From contig NZ_JAFFZE010000004.1 of NCBI RefSeq assembly GCF_025165815.1, positions 248,001 to 312,000 of the forward strand: a stretch of 64,000 nucleotides of DNA. The letters are read 5' to 3'. The position numbers and the translations under genes were made by a program. Below, in pieces: positions 32,961 to 41,424 of the stretch (position 1 is its first letter; every line of letters starts with the position of its first letter). This stretch comes from Actinophytocola gossypii. GTDB taxonomy: Bacteria; Actinomycetota; Actinomycetes; Mycobacteriales; Pseudonocardiaceae. The notes under the pieces were generated by a model. That model saw only the letters and a program-made list of their open reading frames with translations, was not told the DNA's origin and did no database searches.

Positions 32961-34336
32961 GGCGACGGGATCGCGGCCAGCCGCGCGCGGTGGCCCGGCA
33001 CGTCGTCCAGCCAGCGCAGGACCTCGTGCCGGACCCGCGGCCCCGGCGGGACGAGGGTGCCGAAAGTGCCCTCGATCTCCGGACGTTCGGTGCTGCGGCG
33101 CACCACGACGACCGGGCGCTTGAGCACGCTCACCTCCTCCTGGATGCCGCCGGAGTCGGACACCACGACCGCGGCGCCGGACACCAGTGCCAGGAACGCC
33201 GGGTAGGCCTGCGGCTCGATCACGCGCAGCTCGGCGAGCAGCGCGTCCAGGCCGAACTCCTCGACCCGCCTGGCCATCCTGGGGTGCAGCGGAACGACGA
33301 CCGGCAGCGGCAGCCGGTTCAGCACGCGCAGGATCAGTTCCAGGTTGTGCCGGTCGTCCACGTTCTCCGGGCGGTGGATGGTGGCCACCAGGTAGCCGTC
33401 CGGCGCGAGCCCGAGTCCGGCCAGCACCCGGTCCCGGGCGGCGGTGTCGGGTGCCGCCGCGCGCAGCGCCTCGACGACCGTGTTGCCGGTGACCGCGACC
33501 CGGTGCGGCGGGATCTGCTCGGCGAGGAGGTTCTCCCGGTTCAGCGCGGTCGGCGCGCAGCACAGGTCGGCGAGGTGGTCGATCAGCACCCGGTTGTGTT
33601 CCTCTGGCATCGCGCGGTCGAAGCTACGCAGCCCGGCCTCGACGTGCACGAGTGGCACGGAGTTGGCGTTCGCGGCGAGCGCGCCGGCCAGCGCGGACGT
33701 GGTGTCGCCCTGCACGAGCACGGCGGAGGTGGGATGCGCGGCGAGGACCTGGTCGACGGCGGCGACCGCGGCGCCGAGCTGCCGGCCGCGGCTGGTGCGG
33801 TCGACGGCGAGTTCGTGGAACGATCCCGGCATGGCGATGTCGCGCCGGATCTGGTCGTACATGGCGGAGTCGTAGTGCTGTCCGGTGTAGACGACCGAAG
33901 CGCGTTCGCCGAAGTAGCGGATCAGCGGCCCGCACTTGATGAGTTCCGGCCGGGTGCCGCAGACGACCGTGATGGTGTCCGATGTGGACTCCGCGTCGAG
34001 GCGCAGCTCGACCGGCCTGCGGCGGCCGGAGGCGAGGAAACCCTCGTAGGGCTCCTTGAACGCGGTGAACGGCACCCAGGTGCGGGTTCCTGGGCAGGAC
34101 GTGAGATCGGCCGAGCCCTGGAAGTCGGCGGGAACGACGTGCCGCGACACGGTGGCGTTGCTCTGTCCCGCGCCGAGATCGTTGACCAGCGTCAGCCGGG
34201 AGCCGTGCGCGTAGACGAGCCCGACCTGGCGACCGCACCGCCCGCTGTCGCACCCGCACCGCAGCACGATCGCGATCTCGACGACTCTGTCCTCATCACC
34301 GTTGTCCGCCAACGGAACCCCCACTGTGCGACTCAT
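32828..34336 (-). CDS. UDP-GlcNAc 2-epimerase with unusual N-terminal domain
   Basis: A WecB-type enzyme interconverting UDP-GlcNAc and UDP-ManNAc. The canonical domain starts near residue 117 with TITVVCGTRPELIK and continues through YTGQHYDS, VQGDTTSALAGA, VEAGLRS, PEEHNR and SDSGGIQEE. Before it lie about 115 extra residues with a CGCDSGRCG cluster and a beta-rich look, absent from ordinary WecB. The start is uncertain: ATG at 34336 (used) or ATG at 34399. It could be a true fusion or two genes joined by a sequencing error. It is convergent with the flavoprotein gene, and ManNAc supply fits the polysaccharide locus. Confidence 0.8.
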   Translation of the reverse strand: MSRTVGVPLADNGDEDRVVEIAIVLRCGCDSGRCGRQVGLVYAHGSRLTLVNDLGAGQSNATVSRHVVPADFQGSADLTSCPGTRTWVPFTAFKEPYEGFLASGRRRPVELRLDAESTSDTITVVCGTRPELIKCGPLIRYFGERASVVYTGQHYDSAMYDQIRRDIAMPGSFHELAVDRTSRGRQLGAAVAAVDQVLAAHPTSAVLVQGDTTSALAGALAANANSVPLVHVEAGLRSFDRAMPEEHNRVLIDHLADLCCAPTALNRENLLAEQIPPHRVAVTGNTVVEALRAAAPDTAARDRVLAGLGLAPDGYLVATIHRPENVDDRHNLELILRVLNRLPLPVVVPLHPRMARRVEEFGLDALLAELRVIEPQAYPAFLALVSGAAVVVSDSGGIQEEVSVLKRPVVVVRRSTERPEIEGTFGTLVPPGPRVRHEVLRWLDDVPGHRARLAAIPSPYGTGSPSARIAAAVRRLLAGSGSPAESPAESRAAVAVPMAAAT

Positions 34337-34426
34337 CTCCGGGTTCGACGGTGCGAACGTACTTCCCGACGGGGTCGGCGACCGGTCATGTACGTCCATC
34401 GGGTGACAACCGGCGTGGCGCGCGGA

Positions 34427-35389
34427 TCATCCGTCCCCGGAGGCGCAACTGGCCCGGCCGGGGCAACTGCGCAGCAGCCGCACCTCCGGCGGCGCGGTGA
34501 TCACCTCCGGCGTGGTACGCGCGCCGCCCGGCCACCGCAGCGAGATCGCGACCGACGAGGAGTTGTTGGCGTAGTCGGTTTCCAGCAGCGTGCGGTCGGC
34601 GTTCACGGTGTTCACCAGGTCGTAGACGCCGGAGGGCACGGCGGTGATGTCGAGCCACTGGAAGTCGACGTCGTGGCGGTAGTCGTCGCCCTTGCCGACC
34701 GAGATGCCCAGTACGACGTCGCGGGCGAGCGGGTTGTGGTGCCCGCACATGTTGCCGCGCAGGTACCGCGCGAGCGCCACGGCGTCGCCGCGGTGCGGCA
34801 GCCCGGGCAGGGTGACGGCGTCGTGGGAGTCGTACCGGTCGCCGAGGCAGAACCCGTTCTTGCGGTCGGCCACGAGTTCCTGGCCACCCGGGGTGCGCAG
34901 CCGGTACCGCTCGAAACCCATCAGGTGCCAGTGCTGGTGGCTACGGGCGGGCTCGTAGTAGGCGTAGGTCGTGGTGTCGCGCTGGGCGGCGCCGAACGTG
35001 CGGGGAACGGACCCGTCCGCGCTGTTCTGGAACGCCTGCCGCACGGTCATCGTCGGCACGTCGGTGCCGTCGCGGTGGGCGTAGAGCAGCAGCGGCCCGT
35101 CCCCGACGTTGTCCTCCGACGAGGTGAACCGCAGCCGCACCGCCCCGATCCGCCCGGTCGTCACACACGGCCCGTTCGGCGCGGTGGCGTCCTCGACCAT
35201 GCACACGTCCCAGTCGACGCACACCGCCGGGTCGCCGCCGTACCCGCCGGGACAGCCGACCGGCGCCTGTCGCAGGTCGGGCAACAGCCACCCATTGCCC
35301 GGCGTCTCGCCCGGCGTCGCGCTCGCCCCGGACACGAGCGTCGTCGCGGCCAGCACCGCGACCGCGGCCGCGACGTACCTCTTGATCAT
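34427..35389 (-). CDS. Secreted lysyl-oxidase-like protein
   Basis: A 320-aa protein with a Sec signal (IKRYVAAAVAVLAATTLVSGASA, cleavage after the AxA, described here by parts) and a lysyl oxidase domain: the copper-site HQHWHLMGFERY near residue 160, several Cys likely in disulfides, and a C-terminal beta region DLVNTVNADRTLLETDY. Lysyl oxidases oxidise Lys side chains to aldehydes, and bacterial members are secreted copper enzymes. ATG at 35389 is preferred over GTG at 35398 because GGGGTGGG lies close upstream. It lies in the same direction as the epimerase gene, 90 bases away. The substrate is unknown. Confidence 0.8.
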   Translation of the reverse strand: MIKRYVAAAVAVLAATTLVSGASATPGETPGNGWLLPDLRQAPVGCPGGYGGDPAVCVDWDVCMVEDATAPNGPCVTTGRIGAVRLRFTSSEDNVGDGPLLLYAHRDGTDVPTMTVRQAFQNSADGSVPRTFGAAQRDTTTYAYYEPARSHQHWHLMGFERYRLRTPGGQELVADRKNGFCLGDRYDSHDAVTLPGLPHRGDAVALARYLRGNMCGHHNPLARDVVLGISVGKGDDYRHDVDFQWLDITAVPSGVYDLVNTVNADRTLLETDYANNSSSVAISLRWPGGARTTPEVITAPPEVRLLRSCPGRASCASGDG

Positions 35390-35554
35390 CACACCCACCC
35401 CCAGGGTCCACAGTGAACAGCGCCAACCTAGCGATCAGGTGGCGCCGGACCCGAATCCCACGACAAAGATCCAACCGATCGAGTGATGACATCCGCTGAC
35501 CGGAAGCTGTCAGCGCGGTCCACGGGGAGCCGGCCGCGTGCGACCCTCGGGCGC

Positions 35555-36022
35555 ATGGTGGGAACGCGACCGCCGGCGGAGATCGAGTTCCGCCTGCCGG
35601 GCGGGTGGGAGCCGGCCGGTGAACCGGCTCCGGACGGCACGTTCGCCGCGCTGCACGTGGCGAGCGCGGCGTCCGGGTTCACCGCCAACCTGACCGTGCA
35701 CGCCACCAACCGGACCGACGGCGACACGCTGCCGGAGATCGCCGACGAGACGGTGTCCCGGCTGCGGGCCGAGTCGCCGGACCTGCGGATCATCGACCGC
35801 GGCGACTTCCCGGACGGGTTCGCCCAGCAGTTGCTGCTGACCGCCGAGGTCAACGGTCGGACCTGGGAGGTCACGCGGGCCGAGATCTACGCCGCGCGTG
35901 GCCGGGGCCGCACCCAGACCGTCCTGCGGGCCGTACTGACCTGCACGGTGGACCAGTTCGCCGAGGTCATCCCCGACTTCGACGCGTTCCTGGACACCCT
36001 GAGCTTCGTGGACGGCGAGTAG
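35555..36022 (+). CDS. Small LpqN/DcrB-like protein next to a toxin gene
   Basis: A 155-aa protein with a beta-rich PsbP/DcrB-like pattern: EIEFRLPGGWEP, a middle SRLRAE helix, and a C-terminal FAEVIPDFDAFLDTLSF. It resembles DUF1795/LpqN-like proteins, which include secretion adaptors. No signal peptide is seen. ATG at 35555 or GTG at 35558 fits the conserved start; the frame is open from 35483. It ends three bases before the toxin-like gene, so it could be its chaperone or immunity partner. The role is inferred from position. Confidence 0.55.
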   Translation: MVGTRPPAEIEFRLPGGWEPAGEPAPDGTFAALHVASAASGFTANLTVHATNRTDGDTLPEIADETVSRLRAESPDLRIIDRGDFPDGFAQQLLLTAEVNGRTWEVTRAEIYAARGRGRTQTVLRAVLTCTVDQFAEVIPDFDAFLDTLSFVDGE

Positions 36023-36025
36023 TCG

Positions 36026-37258
36026 ATGCCCGTGTCCGAACCGTCCGGCCCGCTGTGGAGCGCGGTCAAGGCGATCTACGACCCGTGGCCGCTGGACCAG
36101 GAGGCGGCGGCGACCGCGCTCGCGGACGCCTGGCGCCAAGGCGGGGCGGCGATGGTCATGGGAGCGTCCCGCTCGATCAGCGCCGGCAACGCGGCACACG
36201 CCGCCTGGCAGGACCCGGCCGGTGGGGGCTTCGACACGACCGTCGCCGACCGGTCCAGGCCGATGGCCGACCTCCAGCCGCAGATGGAGCTGGCCGCCAG
36301 CCGCGGCGACGGCTACGCGGCCGAACTGGTCGCGGTGAAGAACGACATCGTCTCGACCATCGCGGCCAACAACGGTCTGTACACGCTGCTCGGCAACCCC
36401 CTGTTCGGCGCGCTCGGGGCGGCGCTGCAACAGCGGCTGGCCACGTCGATCGCCGGGAGCCTGCGGAGCATGGTCGAGGCGCGGGCCGCGGCCCTGAGCA
36501 CCGGGGCGGCCGGGGCGGTGCCGCAACCCCCGCCTCCCCCACCCGCCCCACCGCCGCCGGCGCCCAGGAAGGACGACGGGAACTTCTGGTCCGACCTCGG
36601 CCACACCGCGCTGGACGTCATCGGGCTGGTGCCGGTGGTCGGCGAGGCGGCGGACGCGATCAACGCCGGCTGGTACGCCGCCGAGGGCGACTGGGTCAAC
36701 GCCGGCCTCTCCCTCGCCGCCATGGTCCCGATCGCGGGCTGGGCCGCGACCGGAGGAAAGCTCGGCTACAAGGCGATCAACGAGGCGGTGCGGCTCCAGC
36801 CGGTCACCAGCCCCACCGCAGCACTGGCGTTCGTCAAGAACCGACCGCCGGGGGTACCACTGCGCGCGGAGACGCTGCCGTTCACGCCGACCAAGCGCTT
36901 CCCGGTCGGGACCAAGCACACGTGGACCGACCCGAAGCTCGGGCAGGTCACCCGGCACGCCCACGGGCTCGACACCAAACGCTTCGAGAAGGCCGCACAG
37001 AAGGGAGAGGACGTGGGGAACGCGGCCCGGGGCCCGGTCTACCGGATGCGGGTGGAGGACGGCTACTTCAAGGGTTACGCCGACGAAGCGGGCAACAGCC
37101 ACCACATCAGCACGGTCCGGAAGGACGACGACATCGCGAACGCGACACACATTCCGGCCAGCAGGCACTACCCAGCGCCGGACGAGACCCACACCCGCGT
37201 CGCGGTGCCGAACGTCGCCGCGCTCGGGCCCAACGACTCCGACGGGGAGAGGAACTGA
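36026..37258 (+). CDS. WXG100-type polymorphic toxin-like protein
   Basis: A 410-aa protein in three parts. Residues 1-155 are helical and WXG100/LXG-like (PLDQEAAATALADAWRQGG and further Ala-rich helices). About 165-185 is a Pro-rich linker. About 185-265 matches pre-toxin regions of polymorphic toxins (LDVIGLVPVVGEAADAINA, LSLAAMVPIAGW). The last 140 residues, with HTWTDPKLGQVTRHAHG and HHISTVRKDDDI, form an unrecognised C-terminal domain that would be the effector. This layout suits type VII secretion. The helper gene upstream and the small helical protein downstream complete the module. Confidence 0.72.
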   Translation: MPVSEPSGPLWSAVKAIYDPWPLDQEAAATALADAWRQGGAAMVMGASRSISAGNAAHAAWQDPAGGGFDTTVADRSRPMADLQPQMELAASRGDGYAAELVAVKNDIVSTIAANNGLYTLLGNPLFGALGAALQQRLATSIAGSLRSMVEARAAALSTGAAGAVPQPPPPPPAPPPPAPRKDDGNFWSDLGHTALDVIGLVPVVGEAADAINAGWYAAEGDWVNAGLSLAAMVPIAGWAATGGKLGYKAINEAVRLQPVTSPTAALAFVKNRPPGVPLRAETLPFTPTKRFPVGTKHTWTDPKLGQVTRHAHGLDTKRFEKAAQKGEDVGNAARGPVYRMRVEDGYFKGYADEAGNSHHISTVRKDDDIANATHIPASRHYPAPDETHTRVAVPNVAALGPNDSDGERN

Positions 37259-37262
37259 CCCG

Positions 37263-37565
37263 ATGACCCAGTTCCACATGGCGCCCGCCGAGGCCGGGCA
37301 CGCGATGAACCAGCTCGACGCCGCCGGCGCGGACCTCACGACTGCCTGGTCCAGCGCGTCCTCGGCGATCAGGGCGGCCGCCGGGCAGCTGGGCCAGGGC
37401 GTGCTCGGGCAGGCGTTCCTCCAGGGCTACCAGCGCCACGCCGACGAGGTGTGCGCCGCGGCCGACACCTGCACGCGGGTGCCGGGTCAGCTCGCGGCGA
37501 GCGGCGACGCGTCCGTGGCGGCCTACGTCACCACGGACGCCGACAACGCCGCGCTGCTCACGTAG
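37263..37565 (+). CDS. WXG100-like small helical protein
   Basis: A 100-aa helical hairpin protein (MAPAEAGHAMNQLDAAG, TTAWSSASSAI, GQAFLQGY), the size and pattern of ESX/WXG100 proteins, although the central WxG is not exact. It starts four bases after the toxin-like stop. Such small proteins often pair with larger LXG/WXG effectors for type VII export. The stop lies six bases from the end of the convergent SDR gene. Confidence 0.65.
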   Translation: MTQFHMAPAEAGHAMNQLDAAGADLTTAWSSASSAIRAAAGQLGQGVLGQAFLQGYQRHADEVCAAADTCTRVPGQLAASGDASVAAYVTTDADNAALLT

Positions 37566-37570
37566 CCGAG

Positions 37571-38308
37571 TCAGCGCAGGTGGAGGCCGCCGTTGGCGTC
37601 CCAGCAGGCGCCGGTGACCGACGCGGCGCCGGGGGACGCGAGCAGGGCGACCATCTCGGCGATGAAGGCCGGGTCGCCGAGCCGGCCGACGGGGATGGTG
37701 CCGGCGAACGCGTCGAGGTTCTCCTCGCCGACGATCTCACGGACCATCGGGGTGTCCAGCGGGCCCGGCGAGACCGCGTTGACCGTGACGCCCCGGGACG
37801 CGAGCTCGCGGGCGAACACCTTGGTCGCCGACAGGACCGCGCCCTTGGACGACGCGTAGTGGCCGCCGGTCGCCGTGCCGCCGTTCTGGCCGGCCAGCGA
37901 CGCGAGGTTCACGATCCGGCCGTAGCCGCGCTCCGCGAGGTGGGCGCCGAACACCTGGCAGGCGTGGAACGTCCCGCCGAGGTTCACCGCGAGCACCGCG
38001 GCCAGCTCGTCGGGGGTGATCTCCAGCAGCGGCTTGGCCTGGGTGCGGGCGGCGTTGTTCACCAGGACGTGCACGTCGCCGAAGTCGGCCAGTACGTCGG
38101 CCAGCAGCCGTTCGAGCGCCGCCCGGTCGCTCACGTCCACCGGGTAGCCGCGGGCGTCGCCGCCGAGCGTGGTCGCGAGCGCCGTCGCGGCAGCGCCGTC
38201 CAGGTCGGCGACGGCGACGCGGTAACCGCCGGTGCGCAGTCTGCGCGCGATGTGCTCCCCCAGCCCACGCGCACCGCCGGTGACGACCGCGACCTGACCG
38301 GCGGTCAT
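37571..38308 (-). CDS. Short-chain dehydrogenase/reductase (IacE-like position)
   Basis: A 245-aa classical SDR: TGGARGLGEHIA near residue 10, NNAA, catalytic Ser in NLASLAG, and Tyr/Lys in HYASSKG; the end is WDANGGLHLR. It is the third gene after an IacA-like monooxygenase and an IacB-like protein, the place of iacE in indole-3-acetate clusters. The IacE assignment depends on this context. It overlaps the preceding small gene by four bases. Confidence 0.85.
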   Translation of the reverse strand: MTAGQVAVVTGGARGLGEHIARRLRTGGYRVAVADLDGAAATALATTLGGDARGYPVDVSDRAALERLLADVLADFGDVHVLVNNAARTQAKPLLEITPDELAAVLAVNLGGTFHACQVFGAHLAERGYGRIVNLASLAGQNGGTATGGHYASSKGAVLSATKVFARELASRGVTVNAVSPGPLDTPMVREIVGEENLDAFAGTIPVGRLGDPAFIAEMVALLASPGAASVTGACWDANGGLHLR

Positions 38309-38694
38309 TCCGCCGCGCCGGGGAGGGTGACGTCGTCGCGGACGGTGAGCGCGCGGCCGATGCGGGCCTCGATCTTGGCGAACCGCCAGAGCTTCACGTC
38401 ACCGTCGACATCGCCACCGCCGACCTGCGTGGTGCGGAACAGGTTGCACGCGGCCTTGACGGTCTCCTGGGTGTCCACGTCGGCGAGGATGTAGCAGGTC
38501 CACGGCCAGCCGTCGGACGGGCCGACCATGTGCGAGTCGTCGTCCATGTCGCCGATGAAGTGCACTCCGGGCAGGGCCTTGAGCTGGTCCATCATCGACA
38601 CGAACGCCTGCCAGACGTGCCCGCCCGTGATTCCGTCGGTTGGCAGGTCGAAGAAGTTCTGGTTGATGCCGATGCAGAACAGCACCCGGAGCAT
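38305..38694 (-). CDS. IacB-like small conserved protein
   Basis: A 129-aa protein, probably a dimeric alpha/beta-barrel fold, with VHFIGDMDDDSHMVGPSDGWPW (described in parts: a DMDDD acidic run and a GWPWTCYI segment). Its size and its place between the IacA-like and SDR genes match iacB of indole-3-acetate clusters, whose exact role is not well defined. The ribosome site AGGAGACG precedes the ATG. It overlaps the SDR start. The identification is by context plus general resemblance. Confidence 0.6.
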   Translation of the reverse strand: MLRVLFCIGINQNFFDLPTDGITGGHVWQAFVSMMDQLKALPGVHFIGDMDDDSHMVGPSDGWPWTCYILADVDTQETVKAACNLFRTTQVGGGDVDGDVKLWRFAKIEARIGRALTVRDDVTLPGAAE

Positions 38695-38713
38695 GTCGTC
38701 TCCTAGCGGTGGG

Positions 38714-39829
38714 TCAGCGGAAGCCGGGGGTGGTGGGCGGCAGTCCCATCAGGACGGCGCCGGCCGCGTCGTACATCGCCGGGCCGAGGAAGGCGTGCTG
38801 CTTGGGCACGAGCGCGTCGCCGAGCAGCAGCTGCAGCGGGTGCGTGCTGCCGATCGGCGCGGTGCCGGAGATCTCGACGAGGCTGCCGACCACGTCCGAG
38901 GACGTCCTGGCCAGGTGCGCGGAGGACAGCCGCAGGTGGGCGTTCTGCTCGTCGGTGGCCGGGTCGCCGGCGACGACGGTCTCCCACACCTCGTGGCTGA
39001 CCTCGTAGAACCAGGCCCTGGCCGAGCGCAGCGCGGCCTCGGCGCGGGCGATCTCGGCGCGGTAGTACGGGCGGTCGGCGAGCTTGGGCGCGCCGGTCAC
39101 CCCGGCGTACCCGGCGCCGACCTCCTCGGCGTAGTCCAGCGCGGCCCGCGCGACACCGGCGCCGACGACGGCGAGCACCTGCGCGGCGTAGGCGATCGTC
39201 GGGTAGCGGTAGAGCGGCTCGTCCACGGTCGGCGACCCGCCGCGGATGAACGTCCACTCCCTCGGCACCTCGACCCCGCGCACGACGAGGTCGAAGGACC
39301 CGGTGCCGCGCATGCCGACGACGTCCCAGTCCCGCACGATCTCGACGTCCTCCGGACGCAGCACCGCGACCCTCGGCTTGCCGTCCGCGGCCTCGGCGTC
39401 GCGGATGCCCACGCCGATGACGTCGGCGGCGACACAGCCGCTGGCGAACTTCCAGTGCCCGTCGACGGTGTAGCCGCGCTCGGTCGGCGCGGCGGCCTGG
39501 ACCGGGAACAGGCCGCCGGCGAACACGACGTCCGGGCCGTCCCGGTACAGCTCGGCCTGGGTCTCCACCGGCAGGGCGGCGAGGTAGATGAGCGCGGAGC
39601 CGAAGCTGGCGACCCAGCCGGTGGAGCCGTCGACGACCGAGATCCGCTCGATCCGGTCGAGGAAGTCGGCGGGTGGCAGCGGCTCGCCGCCGAACTTGGC
39701 GGGGGTGGCGGCCCGGTAGAGCCCGAGCTCCTTGAGCCGGTCGACGAAGTCCCTCGGCACGTAACGCTGCTCGCGGAACTCCACGCGCCGCTCGGCGAGC
39801 TCCGCCAGCACGCCGTCGAATGTGGTCAT
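38714..39829 (-). CDS. IacA-like flavin-dependent monooxygenase (ACAD fold)
   Basis: A 371-aa acyl-CoA dehydrogenase-fold enzyme of the flavin monooxygenase type (HsaA/IacA-like), lacking the usual catalytic Glu context of beta-oxidation enzymes. Seen: VDGSTGWVASFGSALIYLAALP, WKFASGCVAADV, GMRGTGSFDL and a C-terminal helical bundle. It would use reduced flavin from the reductase encoded at 41494. In iac clusters IacA hydroxylates indole-3-acetate. The start at 39829 has GAGGAGCG upstream; the longer frame is unlikely. It heads a three-gene leftward operon. Confidence 0.75.
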   Translation of the reverse strand: MTTFDGVLAELAERRVEFREQRYVPRDFVDRLKELGLYRAATPAKFGGEPLPPADFLDRIERISVVDGSTGWVASFGSALIYLAALPVETQAELYRDGPDVVFAGGLFPVQAAAPTERGYTVDGHWKFASGCVAADVIGVGIRDAEAADGKPRVAVLRPEDVEIVRDWDVVGMRGTGSFDLVVRGVEVPREWTFIRGGSPTVDEPLYRYPTIAYAAQVLAVVGAGVARAALDYAEEVGAGYAGVTGAPKLADRPYYRAEIARAEAALRSARAWFYEVSHEVWETVVAGDPATDEQNAHLRLSSAHLARTSSDVVGSLVEISGTAPIGSTHPLQLLLGDALVPKQHAFLGPAMYDAAGAVLMGLPPTTPGFR

Positions 39830-39908
39830 CTGCGCTCCTCGGTCCTGGCTGCCCGCGACGGTACGAGGTCGTGGCGGGCGGCCGGAATCGGTATTGCCCC
39901 TGCCGGCG

Positions 39909-39924
39909 TAGGGGATTCCTTCAG
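39909..39924. promoter_or_regulatory. TAGGGG-type repeat, copy 1 (candidate response-regulator site)
   Basis: The sequence TAGGGGATTCCTTCAG sits between the divergent IacA-like gene and the kinase gene. It matches a second copy at 41422-41437 in 14 of 16 bases. Its placement before both directions suggests a shared operator for the FixJ-type regulator at 41979. Confidence 0.6.
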
Positions 39925-39960
39925 TGCGTGCGCCGGGGCGGCCCGACCTACCCTGACGGG

Positions 39961-41424
39961 ATGCAGGTCGACCCCCGTGCACCCGAGCTCGTCACGGACG
40001 ACTTCGTCGCCATGATGAACGCCACCCGGCTGTGTGTGCTCGTGCACGACGCTCCCACCAAGGACATCCTCTGGGCCAACCCGGCGGCGTGCGAGATGCT
40101 CGAGTGGAGCGTCACCGAGCTGCGGCCGCTCAAGGCCAACGACATGAGCAGCTCCGCGCAACAGTACAGCCGGGTGATCGGCCGGGCGTGGCTGCAGGAG
40201 GCCGTCGAGAAGGGCGCCAGCAGCATCGAGTGGCACTACCGGGCGAAGTCGGGCCGGGTGATCCCGACCGACGCGCTCGCGGTGCGGGTGGAGCTGGCGC
40301 AGGGGCCGGCGGTGATGGTGCAGTTCCGCGACATCGAGCGGGAGCAGGAGATCGAGCGGGAGCTGCGGCTGACCACGTCCTACGTCGACGCGCTCGCCCG
40401 GCACACCTCGACGGTCGCCCTGATGCTCGACGCCACCGGTGCGCTGCGCTTCGCCACCGACACGGCCGTTGAACTGCTCGGCGCCCGGGTGAACGAGCCG
40501 CTCGGCGAGCTGACGAGCTACGGGCGGCTGCGGGTCGCCGGCCGGCAGGCGACCTGGGCGGAGGCGCTGGAGCGGGCCGACCCGGTGGTCGCGGTCCAGC
40601 TGGAGGTCCCCCGCCCGGACGGTGATCCGGTGTGGCTGGAGGGTGGCCTGGAGCGGCTGCGGGAGGACGACGGCGGGCTGCTGATGATCCTGCACGACGT
40701 GTCCGACCGGGTGCAGGACGCGGTGCGCCGGGAGCGGGAGCTGCACCGGGAGAACTACCTGGCCCGCTACAACGCGATGGGCGACATGGCGATGGCGATC
40801 GCGCACGAGCTGGGTCAGCCGCTCGCCGCGGCGGGGAACTTCCTCGCCGGGGTGCGGGCCCGCGCGCCGGAGGACGAGCGGCTGGCGTACGGGGTGGACA
40901 GCGCGGTGCGGCAGATCGAGCGGGCGAGCACGATCGTGGGGTCGGTGCGCGCGTTCGTGGGTCACCTCGAGCACGTGCGGCAGGTGGTGGACCTCAACGA
41001 CGTGGTCGAGGAGTGTCTGTGGTTCGTCCGGCTGCGGGCGGACCCGGCCGGCGTCGAGGTGGTCGTGCACCGGCACCCGGACCCGGTCCCGGTCCGGTGC
41101 GAACGGGTGCTCACCGGGCAGGTGGTGCTCAACCTGTGCTTCAACGCCATCGACGAGATGGCCGCCTGCGCCCCGGACCGGCGGCGGCTCACCATCACCA
41201 CCGGGATCGGCGACGGCGTCGGCGTGCTCACCGTCGACGACCAGGGCCGGGGCCTGCCGCGCGACCCGTTCGAGGAGTCGTTCACCGCCAAGGAGCACGG
41301 CAGCGGCATCGGCCTGGCGCTGAGCTACCGCATCATCACCCGCCAGCACGGCACCATCTGGGCCGACCGCCTGGAGGAGGGCGGTTCCCGGTTCGGCTTC
41401 GCGCTGCCGCTGGCCGAGACGTAG
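39961..41424 (+). CDS. FixL-like PAS histidine kinase
   Basis: A 487-aa soluble-looking kinase: a PAS domain at about 10-125 (WANPAACEMLEW, FRDIEREQEI), a second PAS-like region at about 140-255, a HisKA domain with His282 in AMAIAHELGQPLA, and an HATPase_c domain with LNLCFNAIDEM, DQGRGLP and GSGIGLAL. No membrane segments are seen. It is like kinases that sense intracellular or aromatic signals and pair with FixJ-type regulators, such as the one at 41979. It is divergent from the IacA-like operon. Confidence 0.88.
   Translation: MQVDPRAPELVTDDFVAMMNATRLCVLVHDAPTKDILWANPAACEMLEWSVTELRPLKANDMSSSAQQYSRVIGRAWLQEAVEKGASSIEWHYRAKSGRVIPTDALAVRVELAQGPAVMVQFRDIEREQEIERELRLTTSYVDALARHTSTVALMLDATGALRFATDTAVELLGARVNEPLGELTSYGRLRVAGRQATWAEALERADPVVAVQLEVPRPDGDPVWLEGGLERLREDDGGLLMILHDVSDRVQDAVRRERELHRENYLARYNAMGDMAMAIAHELGQPLAAAGNFLAGVRARAPEDERLAYGVDSAVRQIERASTIVGSVRAFVGHLEHVRQVVDLNDVVEECLWFVRLRADPAGVEVVVHRHPDPVPVRCERVLTGQVVLNLCFNAIDEMAACAPDRRRLTITTGIGDGVGVLTVDDQGRGLPRDPFEESFTAKEHGSGIGLALSYRIITRQHGTIWADRLEEGGSRFGFALPLAET

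Noticed and set aside
34336-34370. GTTCG-6-CGAAC inverted repeat before the epimerase gene as a LexA box
   Set aside because: The half-sites are in the opposite order to the actinobacterial LexA consensus, and no SOS gene is nearby.
31706-35416. Plus-strand open frame of 1236 codons across the flavoprotein, epimerase and lysyl-oxidase genes
   Set aside because: It crosses genes on both strands without any domain, and is explained by the scarcity of stop codons in GC-rich DNA.
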